From positions 20,958,247 to 21,022,246 of the forward strand of contig NC_079488.1 of the NCBI RefSeq assembly GCF_020520425.1: a stretch of 64,000 nt of DNA, written 5' to 3'. The position numbers were made by a program, and so were the translations under genes. This document shows, piece by piece, positions 1-11,649 of this stretch (its first letter is position 1; every line of letters begins with the position of its first letter). The DNA is from Spinacia oleracea (lineage: Eukaryota > Streptophyta > Magnoliopsida > Caryophyllales > Amaranthaceae). The notes below the pieces were generated by a model. That model made no database searches and was not told the origin of the DNA. It was given only the letters and a program-made list of their open reading frames with translations.

Positions 1-1628
1 CTCAACCACCCTATGAGGAAAAGGGATGGGTGGCTTGTAGGGCTTCATGGGAGCTTTTTCACTCTCCTTAATCACAACCTCTTCACTCTTTGAGTCACTC
101 TTCTCACATTGTGTTTGCTCACTTTGCTCACTTTGCTCACTTTGCACTCTTTCACTCTCAATTTTCTCTTCTTCTCCACATCCCTCATCTCTCTTTGTGG
201 CTAACTCTTCTCTCATGACCGAACCTTCATAGCCTTTTCCCGATCTCAAAGTGATTGCTTTTATGTGCTCTTTTGGGTTCAAAACAGTTTGGCTCGGAAG
301 TTGAGGACCGGAACTTGAAGAAGAACTTCCCACATGTTGTGCAATTTGACCCAATTGAGTCTCTATGATCTTGTTGTGGGCTTGGAGTTGTTGGACCGAA
401 GAAGTTACCTCACTTAGGCGCTTGTCGATATCCACATTTGTCTTGGTTTGATGAGCAATGAAAGTCTCCATGATAGATTCAAGATTTGACTTTTGAGGAG
501 GAGCTTGATTGAATTGAGGCTTAGGTTGAGATGAAGCTCCTTGGTTGTACCCACCTTGGTTGTAAGCACCTTGATTGAAACCCGGTGGCCTATATGGTGG
601 AATGGGTGTTAGGCGTTGAGGAGCTTGTTGTTGTTGAGGAGGAGGAGGTGGTTGAATCCCTTGATTGTCCTTGTATGTGAAATTTGGGTGGTGTCTCCAC
701 CCCGAATTGTATGTTTGAGAATAAGGATCAAATCTTGGATTTATGGCCGCCGCTTGCTCCATGGTGGAGTTACAATAAGAAGAGAGATGATCAACACCTC
801 CATAAATCTCACAAGACATTACTTGGACCGGAGCACATGTAGAACCCATGTTAGATTTTTCAAGCCTCTTTGCTAGCATGTCAAATTTTGAGTTCAAGAA
901 ATCAATGGTGTCAACCTCATGCTTACCACCAACACTTTTCTTCGGAGTAGCTCTTCTATCACTACCCCATGCATGGAGTTTTGCTATTTCCTCAATCATC
1001 TTCTCCACTTGATCCACCGGAAGCTTCTAATTTGACCACCGGCACCCGCATCTAGGTGAGATCTCGATGTAGGATGTAGGCCATCATAGAAGCTTTGAAC
1101 AACAAGCCATTGGTTGAAACCATGGTCAGGGCATGATCTAACATACTCCTTGAATCGCTCCCATGCCTCACTCAAAGTCTCATCCTCTTCTTGAGTAAAA
1201 TTTGTGATCTTCCGCCTCAATTCGGCTGTCTTCTCGGGTGGACAATATTTATCAAGAAAAGCCTTTGTGACCTCATTCCAAGTAGTCAAAGAACCTTCCG
1301 GAACCGTTCTCAACCAATGCTTTGCCTTATCACGAAGAGAAAAATGGAACATATGCATCTTGACAAACTCATCGGTAACACCATTTTGCTTAATAGTAGC
1401 ACAAAGCTCATAGAAGTTGTCCAAATGTGTGAAAGGACATTCGGTTGGTGCACCTCCAAATTGATCAAGCTTTATCATCCGGATTAATGAGGGTGACAAT
1501 TCAAAGTTATTGACCGTCGTAGTGGGTAGCAAAATTCCACTACGAAGCTCAAAACTTTTCGGATGCCCATAATCTTGGAGTAGGCGTGGCTCCGGAGGAG
1601 GCGGTCGTGGAGGAGCATCATCTTTCAT
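1..1628 (-). pseudogene. gag: Athila-type gag, frameshifted and truncated by window edge
   Basis: Gag forms the particle that packages the retrotransposon RNA. The open frame starts at 1628 with Met-Lys-Asp-Asp and a proline-rich stretch. It then has the conserved plant retrotransposon gag core, including HWLRTVPEGSLTTW, FLDKYCPPEKTAELR, EAWERFKEYVRSCPDHG and a DAGAGG motif near residue 190. The frame is lost near 1020-1030, just after DAGAGG, and resumes one frame over. The continuation carries a degenerate zinc-knuckle-like CEIYGGVDHLSSYC (around 780-830), a Gln/Pro-rich linker near 600-660, and an acidic Ser-Glu-Gln repeat near 115-145. The one-base shift means the protein would not be made whole. 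Family assignment rests on motif recognition. Confidence 0.8.
117..145 (-). repeat. 9-bp tandem repeat inside gag
   Basis: The unit GCTCACTTT is repeated about three times. Because the unit is nine bases, it adds whole codons (Ser-Glu-Gln on the minus strand) without changing the gag frame. Confidence 0.7.
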
Positions 1629-1910
1629 GATGTTTCTTCTGATTCTGAATCGGTGTAAATAATTTGAGGTTCAGAAACACCTCGTAGTTGCCTCCTAACG
1701 GTCCTTAAAGTTCTGTCCAATTCAAGATCAACAGGAATAAGAGGTGATTGCTTGCTCTTTCGTGTCATGCACAATCAAACAAAGCTAAAGAGATCGTTAG
1801 CAATGACAATCACAAAGTATAACTCTTTATTTGCAAAAATAAATAAGAAAAATTATGATACAAAAGACTTAGACTCATTCAACGAATAGCTATTCAATGT
1901 GACTATTGCC

Positions 1911-1928
1911 TCCCCGGCAACGGCGCCA
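1911..1928 (-). promoter_or_regulatory. Primer-binding site (tRNA-Asp type)
   Basis: The minus strand reads TGGCGCCGTTGCCGGGGA six bases inside the LTR end. This is the classic reverse-transcription priming site of Athila elements and fixes the element's orientation and LTR boundary. Confidence 0.85.
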
Positions 1929-1934
1929 AAAACT

Positions 1935-3637
1935 TGATAGGATGTCGCCAACCTATCAAATTATAACCTAACTTGGTCTTCCGATCCTAACTAAGTAGAA
2001 AGGGTAAGAAAGGGTCGAACCCAAGAGAGGCTATGAATCAACCACCAAATGCTATCGAATATAAAAGCTAAGTCAAGTCGGGGGTGTTTTGATTTGTTGA
2101 GAGTTTTACACTAATTAGGACAAACTAAGATAATTAAAGGATGAAAATTCAATTAAGAGTGACTAAGGTACGGGCAACACCACTCAATTTAATCATGAAC
2201 AGTTCAAAAGCATGAGGATTAGAAGCAATGCTAGGGAATAAATTAGTGGATAGTCATCTAAGGCACCTAACTACTCTATCGAGCTAGAAAGGATAACTTG
2301 ATCATGAACTACAACCTATTTTCATGGTGCAAAACATGAATTCAAGCAATAAAATGTAAGTTACGATGACAATATAATCCCATAGACTTGGAAACCCTAT
2401 TTTCATGGTCTTTTAGTCTAGCAATCAAAAGGGAGCCTACCACTCAATTTCATCTTTCGATCCTTGGTTGAGGAGACTAGAAATAAGTCTAAATGATGAT
2501 CAAACATGAAGACTAGCAATAAAACCCTTTCAATCAACTAATAAAAATCCCACAATCACTAAAATCCCACATGCATAAATCAATTGTTCATGACTTAAAA
2601 GAGGGGTTCACCCGAACCCTAGAAATTTACTACTCACAATCCATGAAAATCAAACCAACAACAACAATAATCGAGTAATACATGATAATAAGTTGATAAA
2701 GATTAATGGAAATCAATAAGTAAGAACAAGAATTGAATAATACCACTACTTGATTAATTGAAATAAAAAGTAGAGAAGTTTAGAGTTTACAATGAAGCTT
2801 CAATGGAGGAAATTGCTGAAAATGTGAATTACAATCTTGATTCTTGATCTTGAATTGGAAGATTAATCTAAATAAGCAAGTAAATTAAACCAACTAAGTG
2901 TTTTTCTAGAGAGATAATCTGAAAATAGGAGAGAATGTATATGAAGTTCTAAGCCAAAAACGATAATCATCCCCTTAACATTGGGGAATCCGTCAAAATA
3001 AAAAAAATCGCAGACCACGTCGTCCCGGGCAGGATGGCTTGTCCCGGGCGGGACGAGAGAGCTGGAAAAAATAACAAAGAGTTCCAGTAGAAAAATCCCG
3101 CCCGGGGTAAAATTCGTCCCGGACGGGATGGCTTGTCTCGGGCGGGATGGTCCTCGTCGCGGGCGGGATGAGTCTTCTCGCGGGAAATTAAACATAGCCT
3201 GCTTCAAATGGCCATAACTTCTTCATTACTCGTCCAAATAAGTCGTGTGACCACTCGTTGGAAAGCTCTTGGAATAAGCTTTCATATCCAACTGGAATCA
3301 CAAGAAAATATTAAGTAGACAAAAGGTTATTCTCGTTTTAGTATGGAAGTTGTGCACAAGTTCGACTCCTTGGCTTTTCCGGTTTCTCCGGATCTTTTCT
3401 TGGCTCTTTGGCTCATCAAAATGTTCGTGGATCACCAAATACCTACACAAAGGGAAAGGAAACAAGGGACACAAAGAAAAACAAAGAAGAAAAATGCCTA
3501 AAAACTATAAAAACTAGTGAAACTAAGAAAAGTAAGAAAATTGGAAAAAGTAAGGAAAAAGAGATAAAAATCCACTAAACTAACACTAAAGTCCACCTAA
3601 AAACACCATCCTTAGTGGGTTAAAAACCCACTTATCA
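1935..3637 (-). repeat. 5' LTR of the Athila-like element
   Basis: A 1703-bp LTR. On the plus strand it begins TGATAGGATGTCGCC and ends CCCACTTATCA, giving TGATA/TATCA inverted ends. It abuts the primer-binding site on the left. On the right it abuts unrelated gag sequence, which marks the insertion point. A GC-rich patch at 3010-3185 carries several near-copies of TCCCGGGCGGGA. The rest is AT-rich and has no coding capacity; short open frames here are chance. Confidence 0.85.
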
Positions 3638-3862
3638 TACACTTGGGTCAAACTCCCCTTGGTATAGTGGAAGATTACTCTGGACTACCATCTTGAACAT
3701 TTCCCTAGCAGGGTCATTAATTGAATTTTTCCTAATCTCTGCTAGGTTCTGAAGTACTGCGGCTAGTTGCCTAACAATATTGGATATTCCTTGATCATCC
3801 AGACTCACTTTAATGGCTGGGTTTGACATGGACAACGCTAAGGTTACAGACCAACAAACCAA
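3638..3862 (-). pseudogene. gag: Chromovirus-type gag N-terminus, split by the Athila insertion
   Basis: About 75 residues of a plant Ty3 gag. It starts around MSNPAIKVSLDD, contains a DPAREMFKMVVQSNLPLY motif, and stops at GEFDPSV where the Athila LTR begins. In family members the motif continues into LE-W-REFEK, which should lie beyond the left edge of the window on the far side of the Athila insertion. It belongs with the LTR at 5698-8773, which is upstream in the same orientation. Clade assignment (Tekay/Del type) is tentative. Confidence 0.6.
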
Positions 3863-4234
3863 TCAAACTACTTGGCAACAATGCATAAAATTTCGAACAT
3901 GATGGGGAAAGTGGAGCCACCTACTAGCCACCCCCTTGACTTGTTCGAACCACATAGCTAAGTAGAAACTAACCACGATGCACTTAGTAAATAATTAATT
4001 CGAGAAATAAAACACATAATCCCTTTGCGATACCCACGAAACGTTTAATCGAGATTTGAACTCAAGAGATAACAAAAGGAATTCGATGCTTTTATTAATA
4101 CTTCAATGAAAAGGCCTTACATCCATCAATAACATTGCTTTTATTTCTCCAAACCATAATTGAGCTAATAACCATAAATAGTAGCTTTGCTACTTTATTA
4201 ATCAACAAAATAAATAACTAAGAATTACAGTTCT
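3863..4234 (-). other. Leader of the chromovirus-type element
   Basis: Non-coding sequence between the gag start and the degenerate coding stretch upstream. No open frame or recognisable motif was seen. Confidence 0.4.
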
Positions 4235-4990
4235 TTAAAGACTAATGTCATCACGACGATCATCTCTTTGTTTGTATTGTTCTGGAGTAAATTCTTGATC
4301 ATTAGGATCATCCATGTTGTCTTCCCGATCAGAATATTTATCTATAACCTCATCATCCTCTTGTGACACTCTATTAACCTCATTATTAGCTTTCAGTTCT
4401 ATTTCAAAGCCACTAGACAACTCAATAGTAGGTTCATGAACCACTGGATTCGGATTTTTTTTCAACCTCTACAACTTCACCATAATCATTCAATTTCTCA
4501 TTTTCTTCCATTTCATACTCATAATTGTCATCTATGTAACCTAGACCTAATCCCATAGCAAGCATACCATCTTCATAGCACCTTTCTGCTAATTCAATGA
4601 TAGTAGTCATAACCTCAGTATCATACCTTCATCTACCATCTATAGTATCATACTTCCTCCAATTACGTGTATCATCCTCAAAATGCATATCACTAAACTT
4701 ATACTTAAGCTCTATATAAGGTGTCCTATGGGGTAAACAATATACAATCATCTCAGGCATAACATCAAATTTTTTTTTCCCTCAAATGTGGCATATTCTT
4801 AAACGTAGCAAAACAGTTGCATGCAAACTCAATCTTCTTCACATACCAATGTGGAGTCTCACTAACAAGCTCATCTAGCTGTCTTAGATTGGAAAACTTT
4901 GAAGGCAACATTCTTAAGTCCGAAAAACACACACTTAAGAGTCTCACTAATCGTGTTCGCAACAAAATTCCACCCCCAAGGATACAATAA
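4235..4990 (-). pseudogene. Unrecognised degenerate open frame in the element leader
   Basis: Minus-strand frames at 4965-4765 and 4465-4235 read like one broken protein of about 250 residues. The first part has Leu-rich sequence followed by LDELVSETPHWYVKKIEF and a Cys-containing FACNCFATF. The frame breaks at an A/T homopolymer near 4770, an in-frame stop lies near 4630, and the C-terminal part is very acidic (Glu/Asp-rich). It lies between the presumed primer-binding region and gag of the chromovirus-like element, so it could be an extra ORF of that element or older captured DNA. I do not recognise the family. Confidence 0.35.
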
Positions 4991-5697
4991 ATAGTTCGTG
5001 GAGCCAGACAATTTCAATGCACAAGTATATGCTCAACATGAAATATGATGCAAATAATCACATAAGCAAGATAAAACATGGTCAAAACATATACATGGCA
5101 ATTAATAAATCACATTATCATATAAAATGCATACTTAAACTAATATGCCCTTCTTAATCTACCCATTCCTCACTTGGAAGTAATATTAATTTTCGAAATT
5201 AAATAAGAAATAACTCCTTACTTAGTTGAAATTATTAAAATTAAAATCGAAAATTAATAAGAATTATTAATTAATTAAATAAATTAATTTCGGATAATTT
5301 AAAAAAAAAAAAAAAAAAGAATCCGAAAATTAAATAAAAAAAATAAATTCGAAAAAGATTCGAATAAATAAAAACAAAAAAATTCGGATATTTAAATAAA
5401 AGAAAATCCGAAATAATAAAAATAATTCGAATTTAATTCGAAAATTTCGAATAAATAAAAAAAGAATTCGGAAAAATTAAATAAATTAAATAATAATCCA
5501 AACTTTTCAACTCATTTCAAACGACACAAAATAATTGGTATTTGAACTTTAAAATATTGAGTACTCAAAATAATACGTTTTGACTTTAGGAAAATAATAT
5601 TTTAAAATCCTAAAGTTCCGCATTAGTCTCTGATTACCACTTTGTAGTATTGCTTACTACAAAGAAGGAATGAAACTAAGCTTTAGTATACCACTTT
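4991..5697 (-). other. AT-rich leader with degenerate primer-binding region
   Basis: AT-rich, with many repeats of the ATTCGAA/AATCCGAAAAT type and an A-tract of about 18 bases near 5301. Near its right end the motif CCACTTTGTAG occurs twice (about 5637 and 5691). Read on the minus strand these give TGGTAATCAGAG and TGGTATACTAAAGC, both resembling the initiator-Met primer-binding site TGGTATCAGAGC with changes. The second abuts the LTR end. Confidence 0.45.
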
Positions 5698-7823
5698 GTA
5701 GCACCCTAATAATTCCTTGATTTTATAAAACCATTTTCCAACTTAAAATAAAGGAAATACTAAAGTATTACCACCACCGTGATAACGGTTAAGGCTATGA
5801 CCAGAATTACGCAGCGGAATTTAATGTCAACTAACTTTTCAAAAACATAAATAATAAATTATCGAGGCCTCCTACAAGTTGGAACCATAACGGCACATAA
5901 ACCAAAGTATTAAAAGTTCAACAAATTCAAAACATAATTAAAGTATAGATAAAAATAGTTTTAAAGTACGAAAGCATGCAACTCTCTCAATCATCCCAAG
6001 CCACATGATTTCGATCGTACTTTGATCTACCAACCTGCTATATTATTCTACTCCCCAACAATGCAAGTGCAAATGATGGATCATCATAGGGTCATTAAGG
6101 CAAAGGCCATGACCAAAAGAGACAAAGCACATAGTCAGCAAAAAACTGAGTACTTACAAGGCTAGAGTGAGATAAAACTATAAACATGCATCACTCACTA
6201 AGTACTAGTCAACATGCAAAAGCCATTAAATAAATAACAAGCAAATCATGAATACAAGACTCGACTCTTGACTCACAATTTAATTAGAATAAGCTTCGAA
6301 CGGGCCAAAAGAATATTCCATAAAGGAAGGGTGATGGGAGCCAACCATACACCAAATAATAAATAATAATATCGGGCCATACCGAGTGTCGGGTCATACC
6401 GACGGAATTCCTGCGCATAATATTAATTAAACAATGTCTTGTATCATTAGTAGGAGATCAGGCTTTCCGGCAAGTCTCCCCCCCATTGTTCATACTCAAG
6501 GTATATACGTTCCAAGAGTTTTGAAGCTTGTTCTGGTTTCACTTTACGTTTATTAATATTTTATTAAAGGCGAACTCGAGACTCAACAAACATACATTTA
6601 ATAAACAACAACCTGAACAATCTCATTTTAATCCTTTAGGACTTGTGATCAATAAATCAAGACGTAGTGGAATTACTACCAAGTTCCTTCTCACAAAAGG
6701 CGAGATTCCACATCATGCCCATTAACATGAGGGTTGTGCCCTTGCACGACAAAATCCTAATCCATTTCACATAAAATATTCCCAACTGAACCCTACATCC
6801 GCGGTGGCTTACGTGAGCGAACCCTTCACATGTGGTAAAATAAATAGTGCAACGAGGCACGAATAATTGGCTCAAAAGTATGTTAGACATCCCGTACAAT
6901 AGCATAACAATAAATAATTCATCCCTTGCATGTGAAAAAAACCATACATGCATAAATATTGAACAACATGATTGACAATGAAATCCATACTCATAATAAT
7001 CCCAACATGCTTGTTCAACCAATAATTCAATAACCCAACATAATAATTCACATGATCGTTCACCAAAATAAACATGAATCCACATAATAAAATTCACATC
7101 AACAACAATCATGCAATTCTCTTGACGACTGGTGTGGTCGCCCTATAGTTGTACGTACCTGGAATACCTAAGTACGGGGGCCACTGTGTGAATCACAACT
7201 TACTAGAAATCTACTCCTATAAACACAATGGAGAAACTTAATTATTATCCATGTTTACTAAATTTCCAGCAACTTTGTTTAGTTTTAACACACTTGAATT
7301 AATTAGAACTTAATCGTTCATTAATAAAATAATAGGCTCAATCAATCGTTTAAAACCCTAGTATGAAATTAATTTATTTTTATGTATAAAACCATTAAAA
7401 GTCGACGTTTTAAGTCTTTACAATATTCTGAAAAATATAATTGATTATTATAATTAAATTCATCATCTCATTATGCTAATCAATCGCCCATAAGGCTTAG
7501 ATTAAAACTCCAATCATAGTTTGTAATTAAAACCATTAAAACTAATAAAAATTGAAGCTTCAATATATACTTCAAATCTGAAAATTATAATATTTCAATT
7601 CAAAACATTCTTCAATAATTCAAACATACAAATCCTCAAAATTCGGTGTTCATAACCGATCCCAGCATTTTAATTAATCAAAACAAATAATAATAATATA
7701 ATTTAAATACGGAATTGAAATATAATAGGCAAGGAAGAAGAGAATTATACCAATTCGGCCTATAGCACAGAACAACCACGAATTAATTGTGATTGGGCAA
7801 AATAATTGAGTGAACGAACAAAA

Positions 7824-7841
7824 ACACACACACACACACAC
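7824..7841. repeat. (CA)9 microsatellite with adjacent (GT) run
   Basis: Nine CA units followed after a few bases by GTGTGTGTG, so the tract can fold into a hairpin. It lies in the GC-rich transcribed part of the LTR and seeds several meaningless short open frames. Confidence 0.9.
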
Positions 7842-8447
7842 CTTGTGTGTGTGCGCGTGCGGCGAGAGCGAAGAACAGGGGAAGGGCAGCAGCTGTGCGC
7901 AAGCAAGAGGGACGAGGGAGCGGGCTAGCGCGAGCAAGAGGGACGAGGGACGAGAGGTGTGTGGCTGGGCGAGAGGCAGCACACACACAACAACAACACA
8001 ACAACACAACAGCAGTGCAGGGGCGTGCTGACGCTGATTGAGGGAGCAAGAGAGTGTGAGGTGTGCGGGTGGTTATGTGCACGAGGGCACGAGGCAGTGA
8101 GCATCAAGGGCGAGGGGAGTGGGTGCTCGACGCACAAGAAACGAGCGCACAATTTCTGTGCGTGCTCGGCAAGGAGACGGGCCAAAGAGAGGAGAAGAGA
8201 AATTACTGCAGCAGGATTTTAGAATGTTCATAACTTTTATTCTACAACTCGGAATTTATCGATTCTTGAGGCAAAGTTCAGGAACTTTTTGAGATCTACA
8301 ACTTTGAAATAGAAACCTTTTTCTTCAAACGAAAGTTAGTAGGAGAAAAACGGTCAAACATAAGTTCGACGAAAGAAAGAAGCATTTAGGGTTAGGGTTT
8401 TACTTTTAGGTTTAATGAATAATAGGGAGCGATTTTGAGGGTGAGCA

Positions 8448-8460
8448 CCTATATTTATAG
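8448..8460 (-). promoter_or_regulatory. TATA box of the chromovirus-like LTR
   Basis: The minus strand reads CTATAAATATAGG. It is placed as expected for the U3 promoter, roughly 315 bases from the LTR start. Confidence 0.55.
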
Positions 8461-8773
8461 GCTTAGGAAACTCAAAGATAGGCTAGGCTTTAGGATTTCC
8501 TTTCGGGCTTCATTAAACATAGGATGGGCTTGTTTAGTTTGTTTGGACTTAATTGAACTTGGAATTGAATTGGGCTAGATTCATTTAAAATCGTTTTACT
8601 TTTGAAACCCAATTAAATTCCCAACATTAAATAATAAATTCGTTTAATATTCTAATTAAATAAAATACATTTAAACAACATTTAAATGCGTTTTAAATTC
8701 TAAAAGTCATAAAATTACTTTATAAGTATAATAAAATATATTTATAAAATACAGAAAAATACGAGGTATTACA

Positions 8774-8996
8774 CGTTGCCCTAGATTCTTTTAAAATTGA
8801 TATTTTCGTATTTTATTATTGTCGTAGTTCTAATCAAACAAATCAACCCTTTTTGTTACTACCAATAATCTAGACCTGTCGTTTAGTAGTAGAAATAATG
8901 TTTTTTCCCTGTGGATTCGATCCTGATTTCCCTTGTTGCTTAGTTAGTGATTTTAGGTTTATCTTTGATTGGGTGATACGACTTTAGCCTGTCACT
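8774..8996 (+). repeat. 3' tail of an unrelated LTR (fragment)
   Basis: Contains TCCCTGTGGATTCGATCCTG and ends near GGGTGATACGAC...CTGTCA, wording typical of the last 200 bases of Athila/Tat-type LTRs on the plus strand. The LTR at 5698-8773 abuts it, consistent with that element having inserted into this older LTR. No internal region is attached. Confidence 0.4.
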
Positions 8997-9737
8997 ATGG
9001 GCGGAGGGAGTACCAAAAATTAGGATCGCATACTAAACTTGATTATGCCTAAACAAGCGCCCCCTACTTCATCTTCCCATCAACTCTCCAACCTTAATTA
9101 TTTTTAATGTAAATTTAATTAAATCCCCAAATCTTCTCTCCCTCTCCTGTAACATTCATTAAAAATTTAAACACCCACTAATAGATTTTTTTACTGATAC
9201 TTTTTGAAACGGTTGGAGTTTATGGGGTGTATTAATTCAACATTTTGATTGTTTATTTTTATGCATGAAATTCAAGTTGTAGTACCACCTCCCCCCCCCC
9301 TCCTCTAAGCACGTTGCTCTTGATTTTCCTTAAGCATATTGGAAGTATGTTGTTTATTTTTCTTACTTAATTAGTTGCAATTCATTTGCCAGAGAAGGAG
9401 AATCTTATAATGTATAGTTCCCATGCAAATGATTAAAGGTGGGTAAATATAATCGTCATCGACATTTTGAGACTTTTAGAGGGTTTTATTTGTATAGTTT
9501 TGTTGTTAGAGAACTTACAATTAGTTTTCGTTCTCCTATAAGAAAAGTTTTGTAAGTATAGTTCAATAGTTAGAATTTGTTCATCCTTTCCCTTAATTGA
9601 ATAACATGAGTATAGTCGTAAACCGTAACAGTTGCAATTTGTTTGGTCTTTGTACTAATGATATGTTATTGATGGTAATAGGTGATTTAAAGTGGATCTG
9701 TTTTTTCAGGGGAAATGAAGAAAAATATAATGATCAA
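8997..9737. other. AT-rich intergenic stretch
   Basis: Begins with GCGGAGGGAGTACC, a MITE-end-like scrap. It contains a C11 run near 9290 and otherwise AT-rich sequence without coding potential or clear repeats. Confidence 0.4.
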
Positions 9738-10010
9738 GGCTCTGTTCTGATCGACTTATTTTGACTTATTTCAGATAAAATAAGTTTAGATAAGTTCAAA
9801 TAAGTTCAGTTAAGTTCAGATAAGTTCAGATAAGTTCAGTTAAGTTAAGATAATATAAGTTTAGCAAAAATAAGTTTTTCAGACAAAATAAGTTTTTTTT
9901 CAGATAAAATAAGTTCAGATAAGTTCAGTTAAGTTCAGATAAGTTCAGTTAATTTCAGATAAGTTAAGATAATATAAGTTCAGTCAAAATAAGTCCAATA
10001 GAACGGAGCC
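9738..10010. mobile_element. MITE made of 10-bp TAAGTTCAGA-type repeats
   Basis: The ends are inverted repeats: GGCTCTGTTCTGATCGACTT at the left, and AAGTCCAATAGAACGGAGCC at the right, whose complement is GGCTCCGTTCTATTGGACTT. Between them is an almost uninterrupted array of variants of TAAGTTCAGA/TAAGTTCAGT with occasional AAAATAAG. No coding capacity. Target duplication is not obvious (AA or TAA at most). A fragment of the same family lies at 60641-60709 in the flank of LTN1. Confidence 0.7.
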
Positions 10011-11322
10011 TAAAAAGACAAGACTTTATAGGTCGTAAAGTTCTATTATTGTCATTTGGTTTAAACACGACAAACTCCATTACTCCATTACACGACAAAC
10101 ATACCACAAGCCCGTTCGTCGAACGGGCCCAAAAATTAGTTGGATGAAAAAAGGACATAATATGTTGTATAAGGAATGGATGAGATTAATAAGTCATAAC
10201 CTGGCCCGTAGTATTAATGTTATAAGGATGAGCTTTATAAGGATTATATTACAAATGATACATAGGCAAAAGATGTTGGTTGACCATACGATACCACCAA
10301 AGTATATACACAGTATAATTATACCCTGGCCCGTTGTATCTTTATCTACGGAGTAGATGAAACAAGATATCTAACGGGTCAGGATATTATAAGATATTAT
10401 ATACGGAGTATATAGAATAATGTCAAAAAATCTTAATTATAGAAAATAAAATTATACTCATATAGTGTCTTTGACTTTGTTATTAATTTATATATTAACT
10501 AATGTGTAGCCAACAATATTGCAACAATTATTTCTATATAAATTATTATGGAATCCAATATGAAGTATATTATACGAATATACTGGAAGGATTTTAATTA
10601 AAAAAAATCACTATATTACTAATAGGGAGTACATACTAACGAGTATCTATATGAATTGTAACAAACTTACAGGAAATAAATTTAAACAAGCTTTGACATA
10701 AAATATTGCATTTGTTCCAAAAATATTTTCTCTTATACAATATTATGGAAAACATGTATAATCTATTACCTATATCAAACAAAATTAAACAAAATGTGTA
10801 CTACAACCTATATTAATACTGAAATATTATAGCCACCATTATTGTAAGGGTAGTTGAAATATGTTTTTCTTTTTTACACCACATAAAAATATATTAGATG
10901 AAAAATATAGCTCAATATGACAAGATCCAATTCAATATATACTCCGTATCTATAAACCTAACAAAGCAAGTACATTTATGGAGGGATCGATCCTCTGCAC
11001 CCGCCCAGGCTCGATGCCATCTCTAGCTGAATAAAGTAGATCGTGTAGGTGGGTGTTCAGTGATCGAGTACAAGGGTATATGGTGCGCCGAGTATTAGGT
11101 GGATATGGTTATCGAAGTAAATGATGAATGCAAATGACTTAAATTTGATACGATGATGAACAAGGGTGAAATAATTTATATATGTACCCTTATTGGTTTT
11201 ATTTTTTAAAATAAATAATACACAGAACGGGGAAACAACATATCTCTCCATCATTAATTTTAATATATTAGAAAAATATCTATAAGTTCTATTAATGATA
11301 ATTTTCAATAACTATAGTTTAA
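10011..11322. other. AT-rich relic DNA without genes
   Basis: Contains a perfect 19-base palindrome (arms of 9, one-base loop) at 10109-10127 and repeated CTGGCCCGT words at about 10200 and 10327. Several TACTCCGTA/TACGGAGTA words (about 10355, 10393, 10945) are common at transposon ends in this genome type. No reliable coding frame. Confidence 0.4.
11315..11322. repeat. 8-bp target-site duplication, left copy
   Basis: TAGTTTAA, matched exactly at 14503-14510 on the other side of the TIR element. Confidence 0.75.
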
Positions 11323-11649
11323 TCGGTTTTTTCATGAAATTCCCATGAGGTTTCACGAAATTTACCAAATACCCCTGCGTGTTTCAATATACATTGTATA
11401 CCCCTATTTTTTCATATTCTTCACCAAATACCCCTATTATGAATTTCTGTTAGTCCTCCGTTAAGTCATGTTTACAATTCACCAAATGCACCTATATATA
11501 ATTTTTTTTCACAATATACACCTATTGGTTGCACCAAATACCCAAACTGCCTTTTTCTTTTCTCCATCCTTTCCCCCTCTTTGCCTGATCCATCTTCTCC
11601 GGTACTCCTATTTGCTTTGTCAGTTATGGACGGGATGATTGTGAAGAAA

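Larger units (their letters stand above)
1..3637 (-). mobile_element. Athila-like Ty3 retrotransposon, 5' part (LTR, PBS, gag)
   Basis: Read on the minus strand, this is the 5' end of an LTR retrotransposon that runs off the left edge of the window. The order is LTR (3637 to 1935), a tRNA-Asp type primer-binding site, then gag from 1628 downwards. The LTR ends are TGATA...TATCA. The TGGCGCCGTTGCCGGGG priming site and the gag sequence are typical of the Athila/Tat branch of Ty3 elements. Pol and the 3' LTR lie outside the window. It is inserted in the gag of an older element (3638-3862), so it is younger than that element. The flanking five bases on the right are TACAC; the matching target duplicate would be outside the window. 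Confidence 0.85.
5698..8773 (-). repeat. 5' LTR of a chromovirus-like (Tekay/Del type) element
   Basis: A 3.08-kb LTR, minus orientation. On the minus strand it starts TGTAATACCTCGTATTTTTC (8773) and ends GGGTGCTACA (5698), so it has TGTA/TACA ends. Long LTRs beginning TGTAATACC-CG are typical of plant Tekay/Del elements. A TATA box lies at 8448-8460, about 315 bases into the LTR. It is followed by a GC-rich, CA-repeat-bearing untranslated region (7800-8200). The internal part continues to the left. A second LTR copy is not in the window, so a solo LTR beside unrelated sequence cannot be fully excluded. Confidence 0.7.

Noticed and set aside
1191..1487. Plus-strand frames opposite gag
   Set aside because: Shadows of the conserved minus-strand gag core.
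7674..8222. Several overlapping open frames on both strands
   Set aside because: GC-rich, CA-repeat-containing untranslated part of an LTR; Ser/Cys/His/Arg-rich translations without domains.
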